DNA from: Halichondria panicea
Taxonomy: Eukaryota > Porifera > Demospongiae > Suberitida > Halichondriidae
Length of the DNA: 64,000 nucleotides
Direction of reading: 5' to 3'
Assembly: GCF_963675165.1 (NCBI RefSeq)
Contig: NC_087377.1
Location: 6,465,122 to 6,529,121, forward strand
Shown: in pieces, positions 33,101 to 44,432 of the stretch
Position numbering within the stretch: the stretch's first letter is position 1
Layout: each line of letters opens with the position of its first letter
Position numbers and translations under genes: made by a program
Notes under the pieces: model-generated
What the model saw: the letters and a program-made list of their open reading frames with translations, nothing else
Database searches by the model: none
Told to the model about the DNA's origin: nothing

Positions 33101-34578
33101 TTTTGATAAATGGACCAAATTTTACGGTGTAAACGCAAGACAAGGTACCTGTTTGAAATGCTTGTCCTTGAAGTTGTAGCGAACAATGTTAGCCGGGGCA
33201 TGTGGATTATCAGCAGTGAGCACTCGAGTGAACTCTTCCTTGAGCTCTTTCTCACCCAGCTCTATCTGGTCCTGTGTGTGTGTGTGGGGGAGGGGGGGGA
33301 GAGGGGTTAACACGAATAGTCAAAAGTACCATACAAATTATTGATGAAGTTTGCATTTATTGTACAGTTAATTATCACATGTATGTAATCAGTTAGAGAA
33401 CTCGCAGTACATGTAAGTGTACAAGCATTTAATTGCCTGCTTAGGCAATGTCTAGCCAATAACAAAGTATATCTACATTGTACCTCTGGTCTGATGAGTT
33501 CCTTGGGTCCACCCCAATCCCCGTCAGCATCATCATACTCATCACGAAAACCATCCTCATCCTGAGGGGGAGGGGCAACTTTCAAATCTCATTTGTGCAT
33601 ACAATGTAAAATGTCCACAGTAGAAACTTGTACCAATTGAATAATAATGAGACCCTTCGGTTTTGCCCTTAGTACATGTACTTGTTTAAGTCACAGGTGT
33701 TACCGTATAGCTGATAATTTTCGTGGGGTAAAAATTCGTTCAACTCGAAAACGGTGGTTTTCGTGAGTAAAAATTTCTCTCATTGTCTGCACTGCATTCA
33801 TACGATCCGGTAAGCCACGCCTACGTTAAAGTTTCATGGAAGTCAGATTGCCCACGAAAATAACGAATATTTTACCCCACGAAAATGACCCGCTATACGG
33901 TGAATCTTAATGTCATAGGGTCTTACATTTGATGCATGGCACAAGAATTGTTTATATGAGCACAGTACTATATGGAAGTCTGCACAGCGTTGCATTCCAT
34001 ATACTGTACAAATGTATAGTGATTAAATTTGGCGAATGAGGCAATTGAACTACATGTATTATTGGCGATTTTTAATTTAATGATCATGCAGCATAATCGT
34101 CGACATACTGGGACTGAGTGTCAAGCTAAACATTGGATTCGTCGTCCCGTCAAATTTTCCCGCAATACGGTATTATCTTACCTTTCTTCGTGGTGCTCTA
34201 GAAGGATTGTGCAGCCTTGCTTTGGACTCCATGATGCTCCTGCTCATGACCTGGCTTGCTCGTCGGAAGCTCGGGTTCCCAAGCTGAGTGAGTGTGCATG
34301 TGTGGATCGAAATGTGAAGAAAACACACACTTGGTGGAGTACAGACTACTAAAAATACCACAATGAGCTGTACATGCTATGCTAGTACACTCACAGCAGA
34401 TGAGGATCCTTTCCTCAGTGTGGATGGTGGCTGAGGCTGCAATGAAAAGTATCATAACTAGCCCTTTTTTAATACACCAAGAGCGAGATCAAGAGCATGC
34501 ACTTACACCGACATGGTGACTGTGCATTAATAAGAAACCTACCTTGGGGCCACCTTTACCAGCTTTTACTTTGCTCAT
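25972..34578 (-). CDS. DNAI1: Axonemal dynein intermediate chain 1 (outer arm)
   Basis: Nineteen exons, 5' to 3': 34578-34543, 34436-34395, 34283-34182, 33561-33484, 33271-33149, 32784-32650, 32378-32262, 31516-31457, 31328-31259, 31006-30875, 30109-29945, 29736-29667, 29473-29293, 29046-28887, 28539-28418, 27739-27633, 27033-26879, 26597-26467, 26067-25972. They join in frame to 693 residues, near the family's ~699. The N-terminal half is acidic and charged. The C-terminal half is a WD40 propeller with '[17 protein letters not shown]', '[19 protein letters not shown]', '[17 protein letters not shown]', '[17 protein letters not shown]' and '[19 protein letters not shown]', all typical of DNAI1. 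It belongs to the outer dynein arm of motile cilia, in a sponge the choanocyte flagella and larval cilia. The exon 12 donor is GTACGT. Introns carry several MITEs and one long hairpin. Confidence 0.97.
26378..26413. mobile_element. Element end fragment
   Basis: 'tatacctcgctgcgcatgtg' with the following 'caccgagg' matches the palindromic terminus of the 12120 element family. It sits in intron 18 of DNAI1 next to a short CA tract. The rest of an element is not evident. Confidence 0.45.
27297..27609. mobile_element. Inverted-repeat element
   Basis: Ends 'caggggcataactagcaa' and 'ttctagttactcccctg' are inverted; a second inverted pair lies inside ('ggcccttgcctcct' and 'gcgttgcctcct' text). About 310 bases, no ORF, in DNAI1 intron 16. 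Confidence 0.65.
27938..28373. mobile_element. MITE with 24 bp terminal inverted repeats
   Basis: Left end 'taccgtatttacttgattaa' and right end 'ttaatcaagtaaatacggta' are a perfect inverted pair extending into GGGCG runs, with TA at the outer edges. About 436 bases without a credible ORF. Related sequence forms the right part of 14133-14473. Inside DNAI1 intron 15. Confidence 0.85.
30110..30197. repeat. GT/CA microsatellite abutting a splice acceptor
   Basis: About 70-88 bases of GT on the plus strand, CA in the DNAI1 transcript, running directly into the exon 11 acceptor (CACACACAG|AT), which takes the place of a polypyrimidine tract. Confidence 0.9.
30231..30710. mobile_element. Foldback element with long perfect hairpin
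   Basis: Perfect 47-base inverted arms 30420-30466 and 30576-30622, with 20-base outer arms 30400-30419 and 30687-30706, around a 109-base loop. The left flank 'gagggtccctagcag'-type text and the right flank 'cctctgggtccctatag' are also inverted relative to each other. A relative without the hairpin lies at 35945-36115. Lies in DNAI1 intron 10. Confidence 0.75.
33701..33902. mobile_element. MITE with ~40 bp terminal inverted repeats
   Basis: Left end 'taccgtatagctgataattt' and right end 'aaaatgacccgctatacggt', each continuing into 'cgtggggtaaa' and its complement. About 200 bases, in DNAI1 intron 3. Relatives at 36560-36732 and 50563-50762, and more decayed ones at 6480-6660, about 16330-16550 and 18330-18505. 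Confidence 0.8.
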
Positions 34579-34925
34579 GTTTCTTTTCCAGGTCAACACC
34601 GACTGCTTAGCAACACAGACCTTAACTTTTTAAGCTAACTGAATGAAAGCTAAGTATTCTTCTAAAAAAAACTGAGCAGTTAGCGGTTACTATAGAAACA
34701 AGAATGTTGACCTCTGACCTCTCCTCCCCTGTTTTTTAACTAAGTGGCATGAATCGTCAAAGTCATCTGTCCAATAGACATTACTTCAATGATTCGTTTC
34801 AAATCTGTCAAGAGTAGTGTTGCAGAGAGCAGATCAGATCAGAGAGCTAGAGATCAAGGTTTGTCATCTGAATCTACACTAGCCTTTTCAGCTTAGCTCA
34901 CACATGCACCTTTCTTTGTTACAGG
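34579..34925. promoter_or_regulatory. Divergent DNAI1 / MPST promoter
   Basis: 347 bases separate the two start codons. It contains the X-box at 34686-34699 and an RFX half-site 'tagcaac' at 34608-34614. MPST may have a 5' untranslated exon, since 'tttgttacag' directly precedes its start codon. Confidence 0.6.
34686..34699. promoter_or_regulatory. RFX X-box motif
   Basis: GTTACTATAGAAAC fits the X-box consensus RYYNYYATRRNRAC at every position and lies 107 bases before the DNAI1 start codon. RFX factors drive ciliary genes across animals through such sites. Binding itself is inferred. Confidence 0.65.
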
Positions 34926-37900
34926 ATGGTATCTACACTGGTGTCTTCTCTCTGGCTGCGTCAACAGATCACAAATGGTCTCAGGCACATCAAAATACTC
35001 AATGGTAAAGATTTAGTTGGGCGTAGTCCAACCCTCTGCGAGTGGTTGGGTATCATGACAATGTACGTTTTTGTTCCACTGGTACTTGAGGCAGAGTATG
35101 AATATCGTTTATTCTTAAGTGGCTGACAACCGCATGGCTCAGGGGTGCGATATAAAGAAATAACTTGACTACATCTAGCTATAACTGTTTTAGTAGCATA
35201 GATAGTAAAGGAAAGGGATTGGAAACGCATTACGTCATATGGCTCAATCCTACTTACTGACCTTAACCTCGATTACAGGCCCTTCATTGCGGCGTAAATT
35301 TGAGACCACATTGATATTGAGCATAATGAGTGTGTGCCACAAGCTCAAGCTCAGGCTGTGGAGTACCTCAAGAAGCTCATACTGTGCACAGTGTAGTTAA
35401 AGCATAGATTGAACTCTTTAATCTATGGTTAAAGGATAAAGGCTTCATGATGGCATCCATATCAGCAAAAAAGCTAGATTTATTTTATTCACGACAAAAA
35501 CGTATTTATTATCTTACTGAACTTAAGTCTTGACACTAATCATAAGCATGATAAGTGTATTGTACTCTAAGAATGTCATAATTATAATATTAAAGCGGTT
35601 GCAGAGAGAATAAAAACAAAAACAGTGTATACACACACAAGCAAAAATAAACATGTACATGTATACTTAGTATGAGGTGAGGTTACTACATGTCTTATGG
35701 ATGACATTGTTGAATTCATGTCTTCCTAGATGCTTTTCTTTTGTTGAGAGAGAGTGGGATCTGGTTGAGGAGGACTTGCACCTTTTCTTATGAGGTTTTT
35801 GCTTCACATCCTAAAAAGACAATAATTAATCACTTTAAAAAACATGATATAACAGTTGTTGTAAATCACGATTGGATGCCCTGATCACTCCAAAATCAGT
35901 TGCATACTACATTCTAGCATGAGTACTAGGATTACTGCAGATCCTAATCAGAGGAGGTTGGACACGATCACGTGCACTATTTTTTGTTGATTTTAATTGG
36001 CACAGCTTATTTGCACTATTTTTTGTTGATTTTAATTTGCACAGCTTATTAACTCCACGTAAACTTTTAGCTGGTGTTGCACGGTCATAGGAGACCGAAG
36101 GCAAAATTTCAGTGACTCCTGTAGCTTCTTTCAATACATTAATTAACCAACCTGCATTCTGAGTTATCAGTGCATAGGGGTGTCCAGTATATAAGCTACA
36201 TATGACATAAGCTTGCTATCACATCAAACCTCAGCTAGCAAAGTTGATCATTATGGTAAATTTTAGACACAGTACTGCAACAGTTGAACCTCGATAATCC
36301 GGACCCTTTGTCCTAGATCCAGGCCAGATAACTGAATATGCCGGTAGTGCCATGTTAGCTAGGGCACGTGATTATAATTATATGCACAGTCGCAGATGAT
36401 GAACACGTCTATCCTCCTTTTATTTACGCATGCGCAGTTTAAGGATACGCATGTTTCTTAATTACTGGTTGAACTTTGACCCTGTTGCACATAAATGTGC
36501 CCTACCTGATAATCTAGGTATCCAAATAATAGGAGGTCCAGCTAATCAAGGTTCTACAACCGTACATTTGCGGGGAAAAAATCATTCAACAAAACCGGTG
36601 ATTTTCAAAAATGTCATTGCATGCATTCCGGTAAACCATGCCTATGTTTTCGTGGGGAAAAAATTTGTGGAACAGCTTGCCCACGAAAATAACGAATGTT
36701 TTACCCCACGAAAGTTACCTGCTATACGGTATAATGATTATATAGACAACATTTAAACTGTGATCCTAGTTCTACACTACATAATTACATGTATAGTCTT
36801 AACCCCACTTCCATCCCCCAGCTTCTTCTCAGAGTGACAAAGCACACCAGGAGTTTCTAGAAGAGAGGCTCCCAAACTCAGCATTCTTTGATATCTCAGC
36901 CATCAGTGACCAGAGCTCCCGCTATCCTGACATGCTGCCCAGAGCAGAGGAGTTTGCCAATCATGTCATGGAGGTGGGCCGATTACTATACTTATTAGAC
37001 TGGCGGCGACAGCCCCTCGCGTGCGTAGCCCAAGGGACTGGCAAACTGCCTTTCCGTCACTCGTCTCAGCTGCAATGAGCATTGCAGCCTATCAGATTGC
37101 TCAACGTCATATTAGCCCTGTAATTGTAACCGCGCTTACAATTCAGGGGATTCAGTGCATTCCATAGTATAGCTAAATCTCATAGCAAAATTTAACCACA
37201 TTATCTATAATGATATTCATGTTTGGTAGTGTCATACGATCTATACACTTCCGCTGAGACGAGTGACTGATAGGCAGTTGGCCAGTCGCTCGCACTACGC
37301 GCAGTCTATATGCTTATACTGTTAGCATGCTACTTCTGAGTGGCGATTTGGCTAACATGATGATCTATGGTTTTTTTACTGTCAGTGGTGTGTGAAATTA
37401 AATGATACTCCAGTATATTACACTCTAGCCACAAGCTGCATGTGCTCTTTGAACATTCTATCATTAGATATGAACACTCATGAATACATATTTGATGTAT
37501 ACGTACCATGTCAAGAGCACAGCTAGACTTGCTAATTCTTGTCTAATGAATCTGACACAGTTAGGAGTGAGCAACGATAGTCATGTGGTGGTCTATGACA
37601 ACAATGAGAAGTTTGGACTGTTTACTGCCCCTAGAGTCTGGTGGATGTTTAGGGTGAGCTACATGTACATACGGTAGCTATACTTAATCTGTAGGTAGTT
37701 TGTACACATTTTGATCTTAGTTCCTAGAGTGCCATCAATGGGTATATCAATCACTTAATCTTAACTATATAGTCATATAGTAGGGTACATGACTGTATAC
37801 TTCTCAACTACCCACATCCACAGGCGTTTGGGCATCCCCATATCTCAGTGCTAGATGGTGGCCTCCTCCACTGGAAGACTCAGGGCTATCCAATCGAACA

Positions 37901-38868
37901 GGGACCCTCTGATGAGGTTGGTAAGGGTAATTTCGAAGCAGAGCTGAATGGTGATTTGGTGAGGAGCTTTGAGCAGATGAGAGAGATACTGGCAGCAAAT
38001 TCTAGTCAGGTTAGTATAACTTTGAACTTGACTTTTACCATGTATTCTAAGAGAGTATGCAGATCGATTTTATGAAAGCTGTGTGTAAAGCTGACAATTA
38101 ATTATCTTTGCTTTAATCTACGCTGCAGGTATTAGATGCTCGTAGTGGTGGGAGGTTTGGAGGTACTGAACCAGAGCCACGCCCAGAGCTCCCCTCGGGT
38201 CACATGATCGGTGCACTCAATATCCCTTTCAAAGACCTCATCAATGAAGACACCAAACTTTTTAAAAGCAAGGAACAACTACAGGAAGGTACATGTACAG
38301 TTAATATAGGTGTTTGCAATTTTAATACTGTACAGTAGTTTGTTGGTTCTTATCCCATTGCGCATTAAATGTACCTCCCTTATCTCAGTGTTTCAGGCTG
38401 CTGGTGTCAATACTCATGAACCGATGGTGTCTACCTGTGGCAGTGGGATCACTGCAGGGATAATTGCCATGGCAGCACACATTGCTTTAAACAAGAACAT
38501 CCCAGTTTATGATGTAAGTATAATCTGATTTAGCCACGTCAGTATAATAATTATACGTAGTATAAAATAGCATCCATAATTATTGTGGGTTTGGTAGCAA
38601 GTAAACAATAAACTTTATTCCCCCGGGTTGGTCCCTTTCGTCTAATCCTGTATATTGTGTGGTCCATGTTGGCTATTCATTGCTTTCCTGTAGACATTGC
38701 TTTCCTGTAGACGATACAGGAAGACACCCAAAGCCTTGCATCAGCAAACTTAAGATGTTGATAATTATTATTATTATTATACAATCCTTGTACCTTGTGC
38801 AGGGCTCATGGACAGAGTGGGTGCAGAGGGCACCAGGGGAGACTCTATTTAAAGCAAAAGAAGAGTAA
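34926..38868 (+). CDS. MPST: 3-mercaptopyruvate / thiosulfate sulfurtransferase
   Basis: Seven exons (34926-35004, 36822-36973, 37561-37653, 37824-38009, 38129-38288, 38389-38513, 38803-38868) join in frame to 286 residues. There are two rhodanese domains. The inactive N-terminal one has '[20 protein letters not shown]'. The catalytic C-terminal one has '[18 protein letters not shown]', '[12 protein letters not shown]', the active-site loop 'TCGSGITAG' with Cys240, and 'VYDGSWTEWV'. The CGSG loop is the mercaptopyruvate type; rhodanese proper has CRKG. The enzyme moves sulfur from 3-mercaptopyruvate to thiol acceptors in cysteine catabolism and H2S production, in cytosol or mitochondria. Intron 1 (about 1.8 kb) carries three element remnants. 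Confidence 0.95.
35945..36115. mobile_element. Repeat remnant related to 30231 foldback
   Basis: 'cagaggaggttggacacgat' and the following 'cacgtgcactattttttg' text matches the left part of 30231-30420. Here a 39-base piece 'ttgcactattttttgttg...' is tandemly duplicated, and no long hairpin is present. In MPST intron 1. Confidence 0.55.
36280..36560. mobile_element. Pogo-like MITE remnant
   Basis: Left end 'gttgaacctcgataatccgg' and right end 'ctaatcaaggttctacaac' resemble the ends of the element at 9906-10076. It is longer and more decayed. In MPST intron 1. Confidence 0.55.
36560..36732. mobile_element. MITE related to 33701 family
   Basis: Body 'cccacgaaaataacgaatgt' and right end 'acctgctatacggta' match the 33701-33902 element; the left end is eroded. 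It abuts the pogo-like remnant before it. Confidence 0.6.
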
Positions 38869-39008
38869 TTATTTTTTTGAGTAGACTTTCTTTTACTTAG
38901 ATTTTTAATCCGTTTGTCGATCACTTTGGGATGAATATCCACGTGACAACAAGTATATATATTTTTTGTAAGTTTCTGTTTCGTTTGTAACTGTCTCAGT
39001 AAACCCAC

Positions 39009-39563
39009 ATATTTGTAAACAATTATGCATATATACGGGTAAATTTTCCCCCTGGCTTTGTCCCTAAAATTAAAAGTACATATAGTCCTAATGGCTGAAA
39101 GATTTGGCATGCGCTGCAGCATAATTTGTAAACAATTATGCATATACAAGTAAATTTTGTCCCTAAAATTAAAAGGAGTCCTAATGGCTGAAGATTTGGC
39201 ATGCGCTGCAGCATATTTGTAAACAATTATGCATATACGGGTAAATTTTCCCCTTCGGCTTTGTCCCTAAAATTAAAAGTAATCCTAATGGCTGAAGATT
39301 TGGCATGCGCTGCAGCATATTTGTAAACAATTATGCATATACGGGTAAATTTTCCCCCTCGGCTTTGTCCCTAAAATTAAAAGTAGTCCTAATGGCTGAA
39401 GATTTGGCAATGCGCTGCAGCATATTTGTAAGCAATTATGCATATAATTTATATTACGGGTAAATTTTCCCCCTCGGCTTTGTCCCTAAAATTAAAAGTA
39501 GTCCTAATGGCATTATTTTTGAGTTGGTGGGAGGCAAGGATAGATTTGGCATGCGCTGCAGAG
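39009..39563. repeat. ~104 bp tandem repeat upstream of glutamine synthetase
   Basis: Five occurrences of the landmark 'gcgctgcag' at 39111, 39203, 39307, 39412 and 39553 give units of 92, 104, 105 and 141 bases. Each unit reads 'ttgtaaacaattatgcatat', 'ttttcccc', 'tttgtccctaaaattaaaag', 'cctaatggctga', 'atttggcatgcgctgcag'. The last unit has an insertion. Confidence 0.92.
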
Positions 39564-39651
39564 CACGTGAGTTGCCATGTGTAGCAAGAAGCCTTTCATG
39601 TTCAACATTGTTAAAACTTGTGTACCCTTCCCCAAGCACATAGCATCTCAG

Positions 39652-39660
39652 TATATAAAG
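39652..39660 (+). promoter_or_regulatory. TATA box of glutamine synthetase
   Basis: TATATAAAG lies 124 bases before the chosen start codon. Transcription about 30 bases downstream would give a ~100-base leader whose first ATG is the one at 39784. Confidence 0.6.
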
Positions 39661-39783
39661 GTCGCGGCTAGATTGCTTAGCACAAGAAGCGCTGCAATCA
39701 TCAGAGCCACAGCAATTACCATTTCTGCAGCTCCAAATCTCCCCAAAAATCGCTCTTACTCTACTGGAATAGCACAGGACATC

Positions 39784-42700
39784 ATGGCTTCACGACTGGA
39801 CTCCCTGGTGCATCAGCGCTACATGGAACTAGACACTAGTGGATCAGTGATGGTCACTTACATATGGATTGATGGGACTAATGTGAGTATAACATTTATT
39901 AATTGCACTGCTCAGTATTCAGTCCTACCATTGCTGCATTTGTAGTTTGAGCGTTTGCACTTGGGTTGTATATAGAATACGTTTTTCTTGTTGATTTAAT
40001 ATTAAAATGTGGGTATAAATGGTAGGTACGTACGGTAGATGGGTACTGTTCTGATTACTACCAAGGCGCAGAGTACATACGCCACAAAGTGTGCATCGCT
40101 GCATGTTTACTTAACAGTGGTGTATGACTGCATGTGTACACGTGGACTTTTTGATACGCTTGTGCTGCATGTGGAAGTATTCAAGGCTCCGTTGGCAAAT
40201 GTGTGGTGCATGGAGTGTGCATGGCATGGCATGGAGTGTGCATGTGCATGTGCTCAAATTACTCTAAACTTGGTCTCAGATGCTCCCACAAACCTATGAA
40301 TTACAATCCGTGGCATGCACACTCCAGGGAAGGTTAACTAGGTTCATTATTGTCATCTAAATTTTCGTTGTTGAGATTCATTATTATTTTAACAAGCACA
40401 ATTTAATAGTCTCAGTTACACACGTCATGTATATTGGAGCACCACCCCCACCCCCACCCACCCACCGAGTTTAATGAAAAGTATCATGCAGAAAGTATTG
40501 GATTTGTTTGAAAGATGAATTGCACTGTTGCATTAATTTTCTTGCATCCTTGCTAGTAGGATTGTATACATAGTTACAAGTATGCTAGTCGTCTACATAA
40601 GTTTCCCTGTAGTTTCACTTGATATAACAAGATGATGTAGTAATTCGCTGGCCCATTGTAAATCACATCTCCTGTAAATACACAATACATAGCATACAAG
40701 TTAGTAAGAAATAATATTTGTCTATAGTTTTCCTTGATGTAATTATTATGCCTTGAGGCGTAGCCGCACAAGGAATAATTATGGTAAAGCTGTCTGTGTG
40801 TGTCTATTTCAGCTGTAACTGCTCAATGGTTTCAGAATAACTACAGCTTCAATAGCTTTTAGTCAGATTATTGTATGAGAAAAATAAATCACCCTACCTA
40901 CCTACAGAGATTCGCAACTTCCTAGGTAGTCAGAAGGAACCTTATAAGAGTAGATCCTGTGGGTACCCATCTAACAGTAAGGAAATGCTCCCATCTAACA
41001 GTAAGGAAATGCTCATTTAGCAGTCCTGGGAGGATGTTTATCAATACCCAGCCAAAGGAAGGACATTGAATAGTGTAATGGTTTTCCTTACTTCTGTTTC
41101 CTTACTTCTGTTTATGTGTTAAAACATGGGATGTCCCTTACGTAGGCCTATAAACAATGTGTTTGGTTTAAGGCTACCCACAATAATATAAATGCTTGCC
41201 GGGCGTAGTCTCAGATAATAGGTTTCAGTATCTCCCTGTGGCGTAGCCGGTTGTCTTGTTTAAAATGTAATTAGGGATTGCACATGAAGTATTGTTGCAT
41301 ACACTTAATTCACTCGCTCTCTCTCTCTCTCTCGATCTCTCTTCTCTCTCAGGGCCTCCGCTCCAAGACGCGCACTCTCAAGTCCTACCCCACCTCTCCT
41401 GAGCAGCTGCCGGTATGGAACTTTGACGGCTCCAGTACAGCCCAATCACTCGGCCATGACAGTGATATCTACATAAGACCACAGTCAATATTCAAGTATG
41501 CACTGATTGTTTGGCATCATGCAACCTAATTTACAGTTATTTTCATGCCTAAAGTGTTAATTATGCTGTAAACAAGTATAATTTATGCACATTCTTCTGG
41601 TGCTTTATAATTACCTTACCCATAACAACAGAGACCCGTTTGTCCCTGGTAACAACTGCCTGGTCATGTGTGATACGTACGACAAGGATGACAAGCCACA
41701 CCCCACAAACTACCGATACTCATGCTATGAGGTATTTCAACTTGTGTTAAGTACAGTGTGTGTGTTGGTCAGGGCAGTAAGCATCGTAAACTGTTGTGTA
41801 GTGAGTTTGTCATAATTAAATAGAGAATTTGGTTGCTGTCTGCACTTAAGCAGCACTCTTTTAACACACAAACCCTTCCATACAGTCAATGAAGAAAGTT
41901 GATGCCCAGCACCCGTGGTTTGGTATAGAGCAGGAGTACACACTATTGGATCTCGATGGTTACCCCTTCGGCTGGCCTAAAGGTGGATTCCCCGGTGCTC
42001 AAGGCCCTTACTACTGCTCTGTAGGGAGTAACAGAGTGTTTGGACGACAGGTGAGTATCCCATCTAGAAAGTGTTGTAGTGTGGCCATGGATTCATGCTG
42101 TGCGTGTAGCTCGATCTCTACACTGTCGTGAAGTAAATTAATATTAATCTGTAAAAAATCTTTGCCAATGTTAATTGTACTGAGATGTAATAATGTTGTG
42201 TCAAGTGCTGATAATTAATAATAAAGAAGTGTGTATTGAAGTTTGTTGTACCTTTTGTACAGTGTGGCAATTATTTACTACTGTGTTAATGTTTGTTAAT
42301 TGCCGATAATTGGAGCCTAAGTCTTTGATCATCAGTAGAACTACTGTCGTTTTACGTTACTGTTGTGGTCCACTCACATGCACGTGCAGATTGTGGAGGC
42401 CCACTACAAGGCGTGTCTGTATGCTGGCATTGATGTGTCTGGAACTAATGCTGAAGTCATGCCAGGACAGTGGGAGTACCAAGTTGGCCCCACCGAGGGA
42501 ATCGCTATGGGAGACCAACTCTGGGTATCAAGGTATACACACAAAACTGTGTTCATACGAGTTAATGTTAACGTATTATGGGCTCTATAATTATGTCATA
42601 AACAATTATTACACCCAGTTACTTGTACACAATTTCTTCATATTTATAGGGCCTGACTTTTGTACTGCAATTTGCCTTTCTTTAGTACTTATACTGTATG

Positions 42701-43989
42701 CGTATTCTTGAAGTCCTCGTGCTCACGTGATGTATCTGTGTTTTTGCACATGCATGTACTGTAGGTATATTCTGGATCGTGTGTGTGAAGACTTTGGTGT
42801 CATCGCTTGTCTTGACCCTAAACCCATGCCAGGTATGGTGAAAGTCTGTACAGTCGTAATTATAGTGTCTCTTGTTTATTTCTAGAATTTTAGGTACAGT
42901 CTAATACAACTGTTTAATAGCTAAGGGGGCATTACCTATGTAGCTCACAATTCCTAGAAACTCCTATACCTATATAACCCCAGTGGCTAGTGTTTAACAC
43001 ATGCACATATACACTCAAATTCCATGATTATCATTCACTCTCTCAGGTGAATGGAACGGAGCTGGTGCTCACTGTAACTACAGTACACTGGCCATGCGTG
43101 AGGAGGGAGGCATTAAGGTCATCAATCAGGCCATTGAGAAACTCTCTAAAGAACACCATCGTCACATCAAGCTCTACGATCCAACTGGAGTGAGTCAGTT
43201 CATGTATGTTCTGTCGTATGCAAGTATTGATAATTAGCATAGTTGTATTACCCTCGTGGTTATATCCTGTCATGCAGTGTGTAACGAAGGTATTCGGTGA
43301 TTCCATCCATGTAATTGTATATGATTTCAGCTCGACCAATAAGTATGCCTGTAATTGCTGTAAACAGACACTTGCATGCCATTTGGTATCTTCGGCCACA
43401 TACATTTTTACCTTCTATTCATTTTTGTTGCAGGGTGAGGACAACAAGCGCCGATTGACGGGTCGCCATGAAACTGGTCACATTGACAGGTTCAACTCTG
43501 GAGTTGCCCACCGTGGTGCTAGTATCAGGATTCCTCGTCAAATCAACAAGGGTGAGTGTTATATAGTGTAAATATTATACAGTACAGTACGTATACGTCC
43601 TGGCATAATTATACACAATCATGTCTGCATTGCAAGTGAATCATTCCTGGCAGAATCTTTCACAACTAGCTCTTTCTGTCATATCAACTGATTCCTTTTA
43701 CTATCAATGCCTTTGACAAAGGTTCTTGTAGCTATACAGTCAACTAATCACCTCTTCCATATAAGCAAAACTAAACATACCCCGAGGCATTTAACACTCC
43801 CTTGAGCTTACATGCAAGCATGCATATTATAATAATTTTACCTACTCACATGCAGATGGCAAGGGCTATTTAGAAGACCGACGTCCCTCAAGTAACTGTG
43901 ACCCCTACCTTGTAACAGAGGCTCTCGTGAGATCTACCTGCCTCGATTGGGAAAACTTTGACATGGAGCGCTTCACCCCAAAAAACTGA
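39784..43989 (+). CDS. GLUL: Glutamine synthetase
   Basis: Nine exons (39784-39882, 41353-41495, 41632-41731, 41886-42050, 42390-42532, 42765-42832, 43047-43189, 43434-43551, 43856-43989) join in frame to 370 residues, like the animal type II enzyme (~373). Diagnostic segments are '[20 protein letters not shown]', '[11 protein letters not shown]', the metal-binding '[12 protein letters not shown]', '[13 protein letters not shown]', '[15 protein letters not shown]', '[13 protein letters not shown]' and '[15 protein letters not shown]'. It makes glutamine from glutamate, ammonia and ATP. The start was chosen by homology and by the TATA box at 39652. An upstream in-frame extension rich in Arg/Ser/Ala without acidic residues near the start ('NRSYSTGIAQDI') looks like a mitochondrial leader, but would need transcription from above the TATA box. 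Confidence 0.96.
40742..41250. mobile_element. Dispersed repeat ('gaggcgtagc' family)
   Basis: Starts 'ccttgaggcgtagccgcac', followed by 'tttcagctgtaactgctcaa', and ends 'gtggcgtagccggttg'. The first part recurs at 13276-13375 and inverted at about 47890-47965. In glutamine synthetase intron 1. Exact limits are uncertain. Confidence 0.45.
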
Positions 43990-44432
43990 ACCAAAATAAT
44001 TATAGGATATGTTATTTAATAGTATAATTATGATACAAGTAACACTTTCACTGATCAAACCCTTTAATATTTTTTATGCTACTGTTAAAATGAACATGAT
44101 TGTATTTACGATGAGTTCGATAATAGCTGCCTTTCCCTTGAGGCGGATATTATGGTGACTGCATAGTACAGTAGTAATGCGATTGAAGACAAATGTTCAT
44201 AAGATCACCGTCATAATTTAATATAATATAAAGATAAGCAAACACACGTATCTAGTCTATAGATTATGACATTAAGGGCGTCATAATTATATTATCTCAC
44301 GCAGAGCCATTGTGTCTTATCAGGAGTGCATGAATATCACTCCTGGTCTTATAAATAGTAAGTATACATGTACATATAATTATATTCGCCTTGCGTGAGT
44401 GATCACAAGATATCTAGTGACACTACCCAGTG
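43990..44432. other. Convergent spacer
   Basis: 443 AT-rich bases between converging glutamine synthetase and the ankyrin-Roco gene. No gene, repeat array or clear polyadenylation signal was recognised. Confidence 0.6.

Larger units (their letters stand above)
38869..39783. other. MPST-GS spacer
   Basis: About 900 bases that hold the tandem array, then the TATA box and leader of glutamine synthetase. An in-frame open stretch runs upstream of the glutamine synthetase start from 39577, but it spans the TATA box, so I do not call it coding. Confidence 0.6.

Noticed and set aside
34926-35004. A missing exon in MPST between exons 1 and 2
   Set aside because: At first the 'LDASW' region seemed absent, but 'HIKILNASSQSDK' created by the join fills the expected place, so the gene model is complete.
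36430-36756. 108-codon ORF in MPST intron 1
   Set aside because: It is composed of the pogo-like remnant and the 33701-type MITE; no domain.
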